Part shown: positions 42,033-50,697 of the stretch, in pieces
Layout of the letters: each line of letters starts with the position of its first letter
How positions within the stretch are numbered: the first letter of the stretch is position 1
From: Acidimicrobiaceae bacterium
Lineage (GTDB): Bacteria > Actinomycetota > Acidimicrobiia > Acidimicrobiales > RAAP-2
Direction: 5' to 3'
NCBI GenBank assembly: GCA_003151235.1
Contig: PLWZ01000082.1
Span: 53,221-117,220 of the forward strand
DNA: 64,000 bases
Notes under the pieces: model-generated
What the model saw: only the letters and a program-made list of their open reading frames with translations
The model's database searches: none
Told to the model about the DNA's origin: nothing
Program-made: the position numbers and the translations under genes

Positions 42033-44204
42033 TTACTGGGGAGCTATTGCGTCCGTCGGTTCCGTTGGCGCCACTTCGAAAGCGTGTGCCGGGCCGGCCG
42101 GCATCACAACCTCATTGGCGGTCCGCTTGAGGCTCTGTTGACGCCGCCGGAAGAGATAGCCGAACACGACGTTGTAGGCGAGGAACGTGGTGGCCAGCCA
42201 CAGCCACCACAGGTCCCGCACGGTGATGAGGAGCGCGACAAGAGCAACGGTGTAGACCACCGTGGCCCACCTCAGGTGGCCGAAGAGCCGTGGGGAGCGC
42301 TCTCGGAGATCTGCAACCACCGCTGTGAACAGGCGGACCTGGAAGGTGAGGACGCCTTGGGGGTACCGGATGAGGGCGATGGCGCCCAAACCGAAGAGGA
42401 TCGGGACGAAGTCCGCGAAGACCTTGGGCAGGAAGACGAGGACCAATCCGGCGACGAGCGTCTGGGCGAGTCCAGCGACCAAGGCGGTCGCGTTGTATCG
42501 GATCCCCTGAGTCACGAGCACCGTCAGCCAGACGACCCCGATGAGGGTTTCGTAGTTGCCGGCCAGAGCCACCCCGAGCGAAAGCGCCAGCATCGCCCCG
42601 CCGATGCCGGCCACGAAGGCGGCTACGCCGCCAAGGAGGACCTTCATCTGCAGGACGCTGATCCCGATGGTCTTGGCCCCCTGCTCGCTCGAGCGGATCG
42701 CGCCCAAGGCGAGCCCGGTGGTCGAGTTGCGCAGGTTGACCGTGATCATGGCCACAGCCAAGAAGACGCCCAAACAGAGCCAGGTGAAAACGCGGAGGCC
42801 GGCGACGATGTGGGGCGGGGCGACGTTGATCCCGAGATCGCCGTTCTGGAAGAGCTGCCTGCTGAAGACGAGGTTCTCGAACAGAAGACCGAATGTGAGG
42901 GTGACCAGGGCCACGTAGAGATCGCCCATCCTGATCATCAGGAAGCCCAGTATCAGGCCGAAGGGGAGGGCCACCAGACCTCCCATGAGCACAGCCAGGA
43001 ACACCGGCCAGCCGTGGTCGACGGCCAGGATGGCCATGGTGAAGCCCCCCACCCCGGCCAAGGTGGCCTGGCAGAGCCAGATCATCCCGCCCTCGCCGGT
43101 AACGAGCGTGTACGACAGGAAGATGATGGCGTAGCAGACGCCCTCGGCTACCAGTCCCAGCCAGAACCCGTGCACGATGAAGGGCAGCAGACACACCGCC
43201 GCGAACCCGATGGCCGGGGCCCGCCAACCCAAGGCCTGCCGGCCCACGACGCCCGCCACGGCGCTCTGGTTGGACGTGTGTGGTCGGATGGCCCGGTCGA
43301 GGGTTCCCCCAATCCCGACTGACTCGTCTATGCCACCGCCCCGAATCATGAAGTAGATGAGGAAGAGCGCGGTCGTTATGAACGGGATCGAAGGCAGCAC
43401 CGCCGCGGTGAACGAGCTGTTGGGGGGAAGCGCATACTGCACAAGCGCTCCGGCGATACCCATGGCCAGCCCCACGAAGAAGGCGACCGGAAGGCTCCGC
43501 AGCTTGGCCGCAATGACAGCGGACAAGGCGGCCACCATGAGCAGCGTGAAGTCCCCCGAGTCGAGCCCGATGATGGGGGCCGAGAGGACCCCGGTCAACC
43601 CGGCCAACCCCACGCTCACGGCCCACACCCACATGGACACCCGCTGCGGGTTGGTCCCCGAGATTGACGTCATGGCGGGGGAATCGACCATGGCTCGGAC
43701 ACACAGGCCCACGTCGGTATAGCGCAGCACGATTACACCGAGCACCACCACCGCCACGACACAGCTGTAGACGATGACCTGATCGAGGGTCACCGGGACC
43801 CCCACCCAGTGATAGACGTGCACCGGCTCGGGGGCCAGCCCGGGGGCCGCCACGATCGCCTCGGTGCCAAAGATGACGGTGTCGAGCGAGGGCAGGGCCA
43901 CCGACAACCCGAGAGTCACCAGAATCTTGACCAGCGTCGACGTCTGGTGCAGCCGCCGAAACAGGAGGAAATAGAAGAAGATCCCGAGGGCGGGACCGAG
44001 CACGACGATGGACAAGATCGCCGAGGGCGCGATGCCCCAACCCAGCTGGGAGTTCAAGTAGTAGTAGAAGCGGGCGACAGTGAAGGCCATGGCAGCGAAG
44101 CTCAGGTTCAAGATCCCGGCCGACAGGAAGGTCACCACCAACCCGGTGGCAGCGATGGCGTAGATCCCTCCCAGGACCAGACCGGCGATCACGTACTGAA
44201 ACAT
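42033..44204 (-). CDS. ABC transporter permease, LivH-LivM fusion
   Basis: A 723-residue integral membrane protein that joins both permease subunits of a HAAT transporter. The LivH half covers about residues 1-290 (SISGTNPQRVSMWVWAVSVG is its conserved loop). The LivM half covers about 330-640 (GAIRSSEQGAKTIGIS is its loop). After LivM two more hydrophobic segments follow (around 660-700). GGGGAG precedes the ATG. The gene is 272 bases downstream of the binding-protein gene. Fusing both halves fixes their 1:1 ratio. The imported compound is unknown. Confidence 0.93.
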   Translation of the reverse strand: MFQYVIAGLVLGGIYAIAATGLVVTFLSAGILNLSFAAMAFTVARFYYYLNSQLGWGIAPSAILSIVVLGPALGIFFYFLLFRRLHQTSTLVKILVTLGLSVALPSLDTVIFGTEAIVAAPGLAPEPVHVYHWVGVPVTLDQVIVYSCVVAVVVLGVIVLRYTDVGLCVRAMVDSPAMTSISGTNPQRVSMWVWAVSVGLAGLTGVLSAPIIGLDSGDFTLLMVAALSAVIAAKLRSLPVAFFVGLAMGIAGALVQYALPPNSSFTAAVLPSIPFITTALFLIYFMIRGGGIDESVGIGGTLDRAIRPHTSNQSAVAGVVGRQALGWRAPAIGFAAVCLLPFIVHGFWLGLVAEGVCYAIIFLSYTLVTGEGGMIWLCQATLAGVGGFTMAILAVDHGWPVFLAVLMGGLVALPFGLILGFLMIRMGDLYVALVTLTFGLLFENLVFSRQLFQNGDLGINVAPPHIVAGLRVFTWLCLGVFLAVAMITVNLRNSTTGLALGAIRSSEQGAKTIGISVLQMKVLLGGVAAFVAGIGGAMLALSLGVALAGNYETLIGVVWLTVLVTQGIRYNATALVAGLAQTLVAGLVLVFLPKVFADFVPILFGLGAIALIRYPQGVLTFQVRLFTAVVADLRERSPRLFGHLRWATVVYTVALVALLITVRDLWWLWLATTFLAYNVVFGYLFRRRQQSLKRTANEVVMPAGPAHAFEVAPTEPTDAIAPQ

Positions 44205-44241
44205 GGTCTCCCCTCACCACCACCGGATCGCAACCACAGCG

Positions 44242-44253
44242 CACGCATGCGTG
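44242..44253. promoter_or_regulatory. 12-base palindrome CACGCATGCGTG
   Basis: A perfect palindrome 38 bases upstream of the permease ATG, in the 272-base gap after the binding-protein gene. It could be an operator or part of a hairpin on the message. No function can be assigned from sequence. Confidence 0.35.
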
Positions 44254-44476
44254 AGCACTGCGAGAACTATCTAAGTCCCTCGCCGAATGCCCCCCAACGC
44301 CGGCTTCCGAGATCCCCAGACAGGACCCGACCAGAGCAGAGAGGAAACCGCGCTCTATTACACGAACGTCTCTAGGTTTCGGTCACCTCCTGGTTCCCTC
44401 ACGGTGTTCCGGCGCTCTCGCCACTTGGGCGATCCCTGCGGTCGATCCCGGGAGACACAACCAATGGGTGCAGTGA

Positions 44477-45730
44477 TCAGGTTCCAGGGACGATGTTCGA
44501 GCACACTGGCGTGGTCGAGGTGGGAACGAACTTGTGCCCGATCAGTTGAGTGGTCCACGAACACAACTTCTTTCCCGGTGTCGTGGTGTGCTCAAAGTTG
44601 ATTGGCACGGAGAGCAGCCCATTGTCATTCCAGCTCGTCACCTTGCGGAGGTTTGTGATGAACGACTGCCGGGTCGGGTTCTTGCCCGCGACCTGGAGGC
44701 CCTCGATCATCAGGCCTGCGGACTCCCATCCTTCCGTCCAGCCAAAGTCGGGGACTCCGGTAAAGCCGGCGTACTTCTTGAAGGCCGCTTGCTCCTGGAT
44801 CGTGGCCGGCGTGTGCACCTCGACCGGCGTTTGAAGGACCCCGAAGTACAGCTTCTGACTGTCTGCCACCGCCGTTGGGTTGGTCAGCCATTGCGACCCG
44901 TACCCGGTGGCCAGGACGACGTACTTCCATTTGATCCCGGCCTGTTCGCCTGCGGTGATGAGGGCGAGCTCGGTGTTGCCGTCGATCTCCGCGACCATGC
45001 TGTCGACGCCGGCCGCCTTCATCGCCAGTACAGTGGCGGTGACGTTCACCGTTCCGAACGGCAGCGACGTGTCGAGATATCCGACCTTGAAGCCGGCCTG
45101 CTTTAAGGAGACGGCCTCGTTTGCCGCCGCCCCCGAAGAGCTCGGCGAGATCGAGTATCCAAGCACGGCGAAGTTCTTCGCACCAGCGCTCTTGAGCGGC
45201 TTCGGATCGACCGTGTAGCGGGGTTGGGTGCCGTTGAACACGCCATAGGACGTCGAGAAAAAGTCCGTGTAGGACGGCGTGGTCCACTCGAATGCGTCGT
45301 ACCCGCCGCCCACCGTCGGGATGCCCTGCTGCTGGAGGTAGGTGGCGGCACCGTAGGCGGAAGCGCTGTTGTCGTTGATGGCGAAAACGCCCTTGGCCAC
45401 CAGAGCCGCTGCCGCGGTCTGATTGTCACTGGATTGCGACTCGTCGTCTTCGACCACGACATCGATCTTCCGCCCATCGACGCCGCCCTCGGCGTTCTGG
45501 AGGTCGACACGGGCCTTGAACGCAGCCGGGATGCCGTACGCGCCCGACGCGCCTGAGCCCGACTCCTCCGTGATCACGCCCACCGTGATCGTGGTCGGGG
45601 TGATGCCGGGCGCGCTCGCCGTGAGGCCGCTCGCCGCGCCGGCCGAGGAGGTCTGCGTCACCATCCCCAACACCAGGGCCAAGAACAGGCCAGCCGCCCC
45701 TACTGGGCGCAAACGCGATAGTGACCTCAC
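44477..45730 (-). CDS. ABC transporter substrate-binding protein, LivK type
   Basis: A 417-residue periplasmic-type (type I) binding protein of the HAAT family. An N-terminal signal peptide of about 34 residues has Arg residues, a hydrophobic GLFLALVLG core and an Ala-rich cleavage region; no lipobox Cys is seen. The mature part starts near GITPTTITVGVITE. I prefer the GTG at 45730 to the TTG two codons earlier, because AAGGGGG is better spaced from it. Family members bind branched-chain amino acids, amides, or aromatic or aliphatic acids. Its operon with the permease fusion is read leftward. Confidence 0.92.
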   Translation of the reverse strand: MRSLSRLRPVGAAGLFLALVLGMVTQTSSAGAASGLTASAPGITPTTITVGVITEESGSGASGAYGIPAAFKARVDLQNAEGGVDGRKIDVVVEDDESQSSDNQTAAAALVAKGVFAINDNSASAYGAATYLQQQGIPTVGGGYDAFEWTTPSYTDFFSTSYGVFNGTQPRYTVDPKPLKSAGAKNFAVLGYSISPSSSGAAANEAVSLKQAGFKVGYLDTSLPFGTVNVTATVLAMKAAGVDSMVAEIDGNTELALITAGEQAGIKWKYVVLATGYGSQWLTNPTAVADSQKLYFGVLQTPVEVHTPATIQEQAAFKKYAGFTGVPDFGWTEGWESAGLMIEGLQVAGKNPTRQSFITNLRKVTSWNDNGLLSVPINFEHTTTPGKKLCSWTTQLIGHKFVPTSTTPVCSNIVPGT

Positions 45731-45773
45731 CCACAACCCCCTTGTGACCTGGGACGCATCCCGACCAACGAAT

Positions 45774-45784
45774 GTTTCTGAAAC
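45774..45784. promoter_or_regulatory. Inverted repeat GTTTC-T-GAAAC before the binding protein
   Basis: Perfect 5-base arms lie 44 bases upstream of the binding-protein start, within the promoter region. A regulatory site for the transporter operon is plausible but not supported by a second copy. Confidence 0.35.
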
Positions 45785-46012
45785 GTTACTGAGCGGTTAC
45801 ATCTTCGGCAAGGCGCCCCTGTCGGATCCGGGTTCCCCGTGAGCTACTTGCTTCGACGACACGGAAAAAGACCTGTGGCCTGGATCATGAAGGCGGTCAA
45901 GTCGGGCTTCGGAGCCGCCGTACTGCGGCACCGACATTCCCGGGCGTCGCCACCCAGCTCGTCCCGGTCCTCCTGGGTCATCCCGCCCTCCGGCGACGCG
46001 ACGTCTACGAGC

Positions 46013-46693
46013 TCAAACGGCAGCGGGCAGGTTGTGGCGCACGACCACCCGGTTCTCGTCGAAGCTCAGGAAGTGGCGCAACGGCGCGAACTCGGGAAGC
46101 GGGTCCTCGTAGCTCCACGCGATGTCTTCGAGTGCCTCGCCACCGACGTGAGCCGTCCAGTAGCTCGCAGTTCCCTTATAGGGGCAGTAGGTGTGCGACG
46201 CGCTCATGGTGAGCAGGTCCATCTGCACAAGTCGGGGATCGACATACAGCCTGGGTTCGAGCGCTGTCTCGTACACCGCGATGGTCTCATCTGTGTCGAC
46301 CAGCGTGGTACCACCGGCCTCGACGCGGAGCTGGCGTCGCGAGCGGAGGCCGTCGACCCGGTGGTACGGGTTGCGTGGGTGCCCAAACACCTGCTCGTCC
46401 TCCTCGAACCAGGAGTCGAGGGCGTCCCACGGCACCGTCACGTATCCGGTCGCGTCGGGCTCGGGCTCGGTCGGGGGTCCTTCGACGTCGCCTACGGGGA
46501 AGGCGTAGGTCGGCGGCCGGCCTTGACGGTGCACGAGGAGGACGCGCTCGCTGTCGATGACGGTGCGCCCGTCCTTGGTCGCCCTCACCCGTCGGCGGAA
46601 CGGCTCGATGTAGGCGACGTGATCCGGCATCGGGGCGGTGAAACGCCCTGCGGGGCGGGCACTCAAGGGTCCCTTGCCGGTGGTGAGGCTCAT
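46013..46693 (-). CDS. Tandem DUF427 protein
   Basis: A 226-residue protein built from two DUF427-type modules. The first, about residues 25-90, has RVRATKDGRTVIDSERVLLVH. The second, about 120-205, has VEAGGTTLVDTDETIAVYET and the well-conserved TYCPYKGTASYW motif. The family has an uncharacterised fold, often near thioesterases or flavin proteins. The ATG overlaps the stop of a DUF427-thioesterase fusion (ATGA), so they are co-translated. Function is unknown. Confidence 0.82.
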   Translation of the reverse strand: MSLTTGKGPLSARPAGRFTAPMPDHVAYIEPFRRRVRATKDGRTVIDSERVLLVHRQGRPPTYAFPVGDVEGPPTEPEPDATGYVTVPWDALDSWFEEDEQVFGHPRNPYHRVDGLRSRRQLRVEAGGTTLVDTDETIAVYETALEPRLYVDPRLVQMDLLTMSASHTYCPYKGTASYWTAHVGGEALEDIAWSYEDPLPEFAPLRHFLSFDENRVVVRHNLPAAV

Positions 46694-47976
46694 AGCGCGG
46701 TTCGATCGTCAGGCTTGCCCGTGGTGTTCTCCGGGAAGGGACGCACCATAGCGTCCACCGAAAAGGATGCGAGGAGTTCACCGCCCTCGTCGTGTACCCG
46801 GCATTCAGAGTGGGTCATCCCGTCCCCGGCGAACGTCGACAGATGGTGGTACAGCATCCAGTGATCGGCGTGCACCTCTTGGTGCAACGACAGACTGATT
46901 GCGTTGATCCCTGTGGAGAGCGTTCGGTGGGCCTGATCCTGGCCGACCCCATGGTGGGGTCGGAGGGCGGCCGCGATCGACATGTGGCCGGAGAACTGCG
47001 CGAGCAGGCCGGCGTGGAGCGCCGGGTCGTCGGGGACTTCTCGGAAGCGCACCCAGACGTCCAGGGTGGGTGGCCCGACCGGGGCCCCCGAATCGTTGGT
47101 GTAGGCACCATCGACGATCCGGACGTCGCGCCCGGTCACCCCCATGTCGTAGGGGGGGCTGTCGTAGGGGCCGGGCACGCCCGGTGGCTCCGCAGCGTGA
47201 CGAATGACCTCGGGGGCGACGACGCCGAGGAGCAGCGTGCCGGTTGCGCACCGCCGACCGTCCTGCATGACCTGCACAGTCAGGGTTGAGAACGACCGTC
47301 CTGCGCTCAGCTCGACGAGCTCGAATCGGAGTGGGCGGCGACTATCGGCGGGCCGCAGGAAGACCATGTGGGCGGACACGACACGGCGATCCGGGGCGTG
47401 GCGCCCGGCAGCGACGATCGCCTGTCCGAGCATCTGACTCCCCTCGACAACGGGTCGTCGCGAGTCGCTGCGTGTGGTGCTCGTGAAGCTGCTATCGCCA
47501 TCTTTCCGCACGTCCAGCACATCGATCAGGTGCAGGGCATCGCCCCACGTTGGGAAGCGCTTGATCGTTGTGCCTCGATGGTCGCCCTCCGCCCCGTCGA
47601 TGACCTCGACGCGCACACGGTCCGCATCGAACGCGCCGTATCCGACCAACTGGCGGAGGTCGACCGCAGGATTCGTGAAGGTCCTCAGGACGTCGCGTCC
47701 GTCCTCATCCGTCGTTGCCTGCGAGTGCCAGGTGTCCGAGTACGACGGGTCGGTGGCTCCTCGAGGAACGTCGGTGCTCCAGAAGCTCGCCTCTCCCTCG
47801 GGGCACGATCGAGGCGGTGATTCCTCGTCCAGAAGAGTGAAGTCAATGTCACCCCGAGGAAAGCAGAGCACCGATTGATCGTCGTCTCGATCGACCAAGA
47901 GACACCGATCGGACTCCGCCAGCAGGGCCTCACCCCACCGGGCACGCCCTCGGTAGGGGTAGCTCTCGATCCTCAT
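46690..47976 (-). CDS. DUF427-acyl-CoA thioesterase fusion
   Basis: A 428-residue protein in two parts. Residues 1-105 resemble a DUF427 module (SDRCLLVDRDDDQSVLCFPRGD, then EGEASFWSTD). Residues about 135-420 are a TesB-like double-hotdog thioesterase, with the second hotdog holding GVGQDQAHRTLSTGINAISLSLHQEV, parallel to the thioesterase at 25095-25919. The fusion and the coupled tandem DUF427 gene suggest that DUF427 delivers, senses or modifies the acyl-CoA. This is inference. The gene follows an SDR on the same strand by 54 bases. Confidence 0.85.
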   Translation of the reverse strand: MRIESYPYRGRARWGEALLAESDRCLLVDRDDDQSVLCFPRGDIDFTLLDEESPPRSCPEGEASFWSTDVPRGATDPSYSDTWHSQATTDEDGRDVLRTFTNPAVDLRQLVGYGAFDADRVRVEVIDGAEGDHRGTTIKRFPTWGDALHLIDVLDVRKDGDSSFTSTTRSDSRRPVVEGSQMLGQAIVAAGRHAPDRRVVSAHMVFLRPADSRRPLRFELVELSAGRSFSTLTVQVMQDGRRCATGTLLLGVVAPEVIRHAAEPPGVPGPYDSPPYDMGVTGRDVRIVDGAYTNDSGAPVGPPTLDVWVRFREVPDDPALHAGLLAQFSGHMSIAAALRPHHGVGQDQAHRTLSTGINAISLSLHQEVHADHWMLYHHLSTFAGDGMTHSECRVHDEGGELLASFSVDAMVRPFPENTTGKPDDRTAL

Positions 47977-48030
47977 GGCCTCGACGGAATACCGCCAACT
48001 CTCATGCCGGCCGAGGTGCGCTGGAAACGC

Positions 48031-48783
48031 TCACGAAGACGGGACGGTTCGGGGCGCGACGATGACCGAAGGAATGCTGATGCTCGACCCGTGTCGCACC
48101 ACCGCATCGACAACCGTCACCAACTCATCGACCTCGATCAGGCTGTCGGCCAGATACTTCCGGGCCGTCCACTGTGGGTAGAAGTGCCCCGCCAGCTCCG
48201 GGTCCCACCCGTCAGCGAAGCCGGTCATCGCGTCGCCCTCACCCCCTGCACAGTCCCCGACGACGACCCGAGTGAACCCGATGGTTGGATGTTCGGCGCG
48301 CCACGCTTCCACCAGCTTGTCCAGAGCAGCCTTACTGACTGCGTAAGAGCCAAGTCCTGGCCAAGGGGGGGTGAGCGAAGCGCTCACCGAAGACAGATAG
48401 ACGGCGACCCCGTTGGTCGCCGTCAGATGGGGGATGGCGGCGGTCGTCACCAGGGCGGCACCGATCACGTTCGTGTCGAACACCCTTCGCCACGTCTCGG
48501 CGTCGGTGTCGACGAGAGCCTGCAACGGGCCAATGGCCGGCGTGTACACGAGGGCATCGATGCCGCCGAGCTGTGAGGCCGCCTCCGCGATGGCCGACTG
48601 GCAGGACTCGGTGCTTGTGACGTCGCACGCCAGTGCGATCGTTCCGGGGCCGGCGTCCTTTGCCGCGTCTTGCAGCCTCTCGATTCGCCGGGCCAGCAGC
48701 GCAATTTGAGAACCGCGCTTGGCGAGGCCAATCCCAATACAGCGCCCGAGCCCGCTCGAAGCGCCAACGACGACGATCCGCAA
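48031..48783 (-). CDS. Short-chain dehydrogenase/reductase
   Basis: A 250-residue SDR with GASSGLG (7-13), VYLSSVSASL and YAVSKAALD as catalytic segments. The start is the TTG at 48783, preceded by AAGGGGAG at good spacing; a longer TTG start would place this site inside the gene. It is the first gene of a leftward set with the two DUF427 genes and divergent from the P450 at 49125. It probably oxidises or reduces a hydroxyl/keto group on the catabolic intermediate. Confidence 0.9.
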   Translation of the reverse strand: MRIVVVGASSGLGRCIGIGLAKRGSQIALLARRIERLQDAAKDAGPGTIALACDVTSTESCQSAIAEAASQLGGIDALVYTPAIGPLQALVDTDAETWRRVFDTNVIGAALVTTAAIPHLTATNGVAVYLSSVSASLTPPWPGLGSYAVSKAALDKLVEAWRAEHPTIGFTRVVVGDCAGGEGDAMTGFADGWDPELAGHFYPQWTARKYLADSLIEVDELVTVVDAVVRHGSSISIPSVIVAPRTVPSS

Positions 48784-49124
48784 TGACGTTCTCCCCTTGT
48801 GCAAAGGGTCATGTTAGGCAGGTTTCGACAGTGGCTATCTCTCCGGCGGGTTGCACGGGCTGGCCCTTCGACGTGGCGCCACTTGGGCGTATGCAAACCC
48901 CCTGATGCCACAGGGTTGCCAATTCGAGCGGTCCGTCTGGGTGATCGGCAACGTCTGGGCGAATGGACCAGATTGTCTCGGGGCGATCGAGATTGGCGAC
49001 AGCGGACTCGAGTGGGCCTGCGTCCGGTCTTGGACATGACCTGACAGAGGCCTCTATTCTCTATTTTGAAGAACGTAATTCTCAGCTTTGGCGCCCGCGG
49101 ATCGCGACGGTGGAGGAGAGCCCG
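48784..49124. other. 341-base divergent intergenic region, no gene seen
   Basis: This stretch separates the SDR and the second P450. No credible coding frame was found. The last 60 bases are AT-richer and end in GAGGAGAG before the P450 ATG, so promoters for both directions are likely here. No clear inverted repeat was found. Confidence 0.5.
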
Positions 49125-50402
49125 ATGGGGGAGTTCGAAGGCATTGATTTCTTCAAGGGCAACGAGCTCATCGGCGATCCCTACCCCTACTTCGACCACC
49201 TTCGTGAGCAGTGCCCGGTGCATCGGGAGCCGAATCACGGCGTCGTCATGGTGACCGGCTACGACGAGGCGGTCTCGGTCTACACCGACACGGCAACCTT
49301 CTCGTCGTGCAACTCCGTCACCGGGCCCTTCCCCGGTTTTCCCGTCCCACTCGAGGGCGACGACGTGAGCGACCTCATCGAGCAGTACCGAGACGAACTG
49401 CCATTCAGCGACCAGATCACGACGTTCGACCCACCCAAACACAGGGCGCATCGCGGCCTGCTGATGCGGTTGATCACGCCCAAACGACTCCGCGAGAACG
49501 AGGAGTTCATGCACCGATGGGCCGACCACCAGATCGACGAATTCGTCGGGCGAGGCGAGTGTGAGTTCATCGGGGACTTCGCGGGTCCGTTCACCCTGTA
49601 TGTGATCGCCGACCTCCTGGGCATCCCCGAATCAGACCATGAGACCTTTCGCGAGGAGCTCCAGGGTGGCCATCGGCGCGATCAGGGTCTCGGCAGCACC
49701 GGGTCGGGCACGCTCGGGCACAGCCCGTTGGAGTTCCTGTACGACCGGCTGTCCGCCTATGTCGAGGACCGCAGGCGCGAGCCGCGCAACGATGTCCTCA
49801 CCGGCTTGGCCACGGCCACCTTCCCAGATGGCTCCACACCCGAGATCATCGACGTTGTCCGCGTCGCCGCCAATGTGTTCTCGGCCGGACAGGAGACCAC
49901 CGTTCGGCTTCTCGGGACCGCCCTGCTGACGCTCGGTGAGCGGCCGGACATCCAAGACCTGCTCCGACGGGAGCCCGAGAGGATTCCGAACTTCGTCGAG
50001 GAGTGCCTACGGATCGAGAGCCCGGTCAAGGGCGATTTTCGCCTGTCGCGCACAGCGGCGACGGTGGGCGGCGTCGACGTTCCTGCCGGGACGGTTCTGA
50101 TGGTCCTGAACGGCGCGGCCGGGCGCGACCCAGGGCATTTTGACAATCCGGGTGAGTTCCGGATGGACCGGCCTAACGCCCGCGAACATCTCGCCTTCGG
50201 ACGAGGGCCGCACGCCTGCCCCGGTGGGTCACTGGCCCGCGCCGAGGCCTGCATCAGCATCGAGCATCTCCTCCGGCGAATGCTCGACATCAAGATCTCG
50301 GAGTCGTCACACGGTCCGGCTGGTGCTCGGCGCTACGACTACGTGCCGACGTACATCTTGCGCGGTCTCCAGCGCCTTCACCTGGACTTCACCCCCGCCT
50401 GA
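49125..50402 (+). CDS. Cytochrome P450
   Basis: A 425-residue P450 with I-helix VFSAGQETT, ExxR in ECLR and heme-binding FGRGPHACPGGSLAR with Cys365. GAGGAGAG precedes the ATG at 49125. It is clearly different from the P450 at 39375. It is the first gene of a rightward row with a Baeyer-Villiger-type monooxygenase and an acyl-CoA synthetase. One may picture hydroxylation or ketone formation, oxygen insertion, then acid activation. That order is inference. Confidence 0.93.
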   Translation: MGEFEGIDFFKGNELIGDPYPYFDHLREQCPVHREPNHGVVMVTGYDEAVSVYTDTATFSSCNSVTGPFPGFPVPLEGDDVSDLIEQYRDELPFSDQITTFDPPKHRAHRGLLMRLITPKRLRENEEFMHRWADHQIDEFVGRGECEFIGDFAGPFTLYVIADLLGIPESDHETFREELQGGHRRDQGLGSTGSGTLGHSPLEFLYDRLSAYVEDRRREPRNDVLTGLATATFPDGSTPEIIDVVRVAANVFSAGQETTVRLLGTALLTLGERPDIQDLLRREPERIPNFVEECLRIESPVKGDFRLSRTAATVGGVDVPAGTVLMVLNGAAGRDPGHFDNPGEFRMDRPNAREHLAFGRGPHACPGGSLARAEACISIEHLLRRMLDIKISESSHGPAGARRYDYVPTYILRGLQRLHLDFTPA

Positions 50403-50697
50403 CCGGCCGACTCGGTGTGGGTCGGTGGATCCGATCCGGAGGCACGACCCGGATCATCCGGTACTCCGCAAGACAACACCCGGGTGCTCGCCAGGGCCGA
50501 ACGCGAACGTCTCCGGGTGCTCCGCCCGGCTGTCGTCGTTGGGTCGACGGGTTCCCGGAGCTGCAGGAGCTGGCCGACTTGGGGGGCGGGCGCCCACTTC
50601 GCGGTCGATGGAATCGCCTTCGCCAAGGTGCGCATCGCGGCAATAGGTTGGTGTCTGTGAAACAGCCGGCATGGGCAGCGGAGGGACAAGAGGGACA

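Noticed and set aside
42084..44244. Long frames opposite and out of frame with the permease fusion (for example 42112-44244 minus and 42084-43322 plus)
   Set aside because: They are Gly/Arg- or Asp/Glu/Gln-rich with no hydrophobic or domain pattern, whereas the 42033-44204 frame is a clear membrane transporter.
50403..50697. Short frames in the gap between the P450 and the Baeyer-Villiger monooxygenase
   Set aside because: None has a convincing start, length or protein-like composition; the gap is treated as non-coding.
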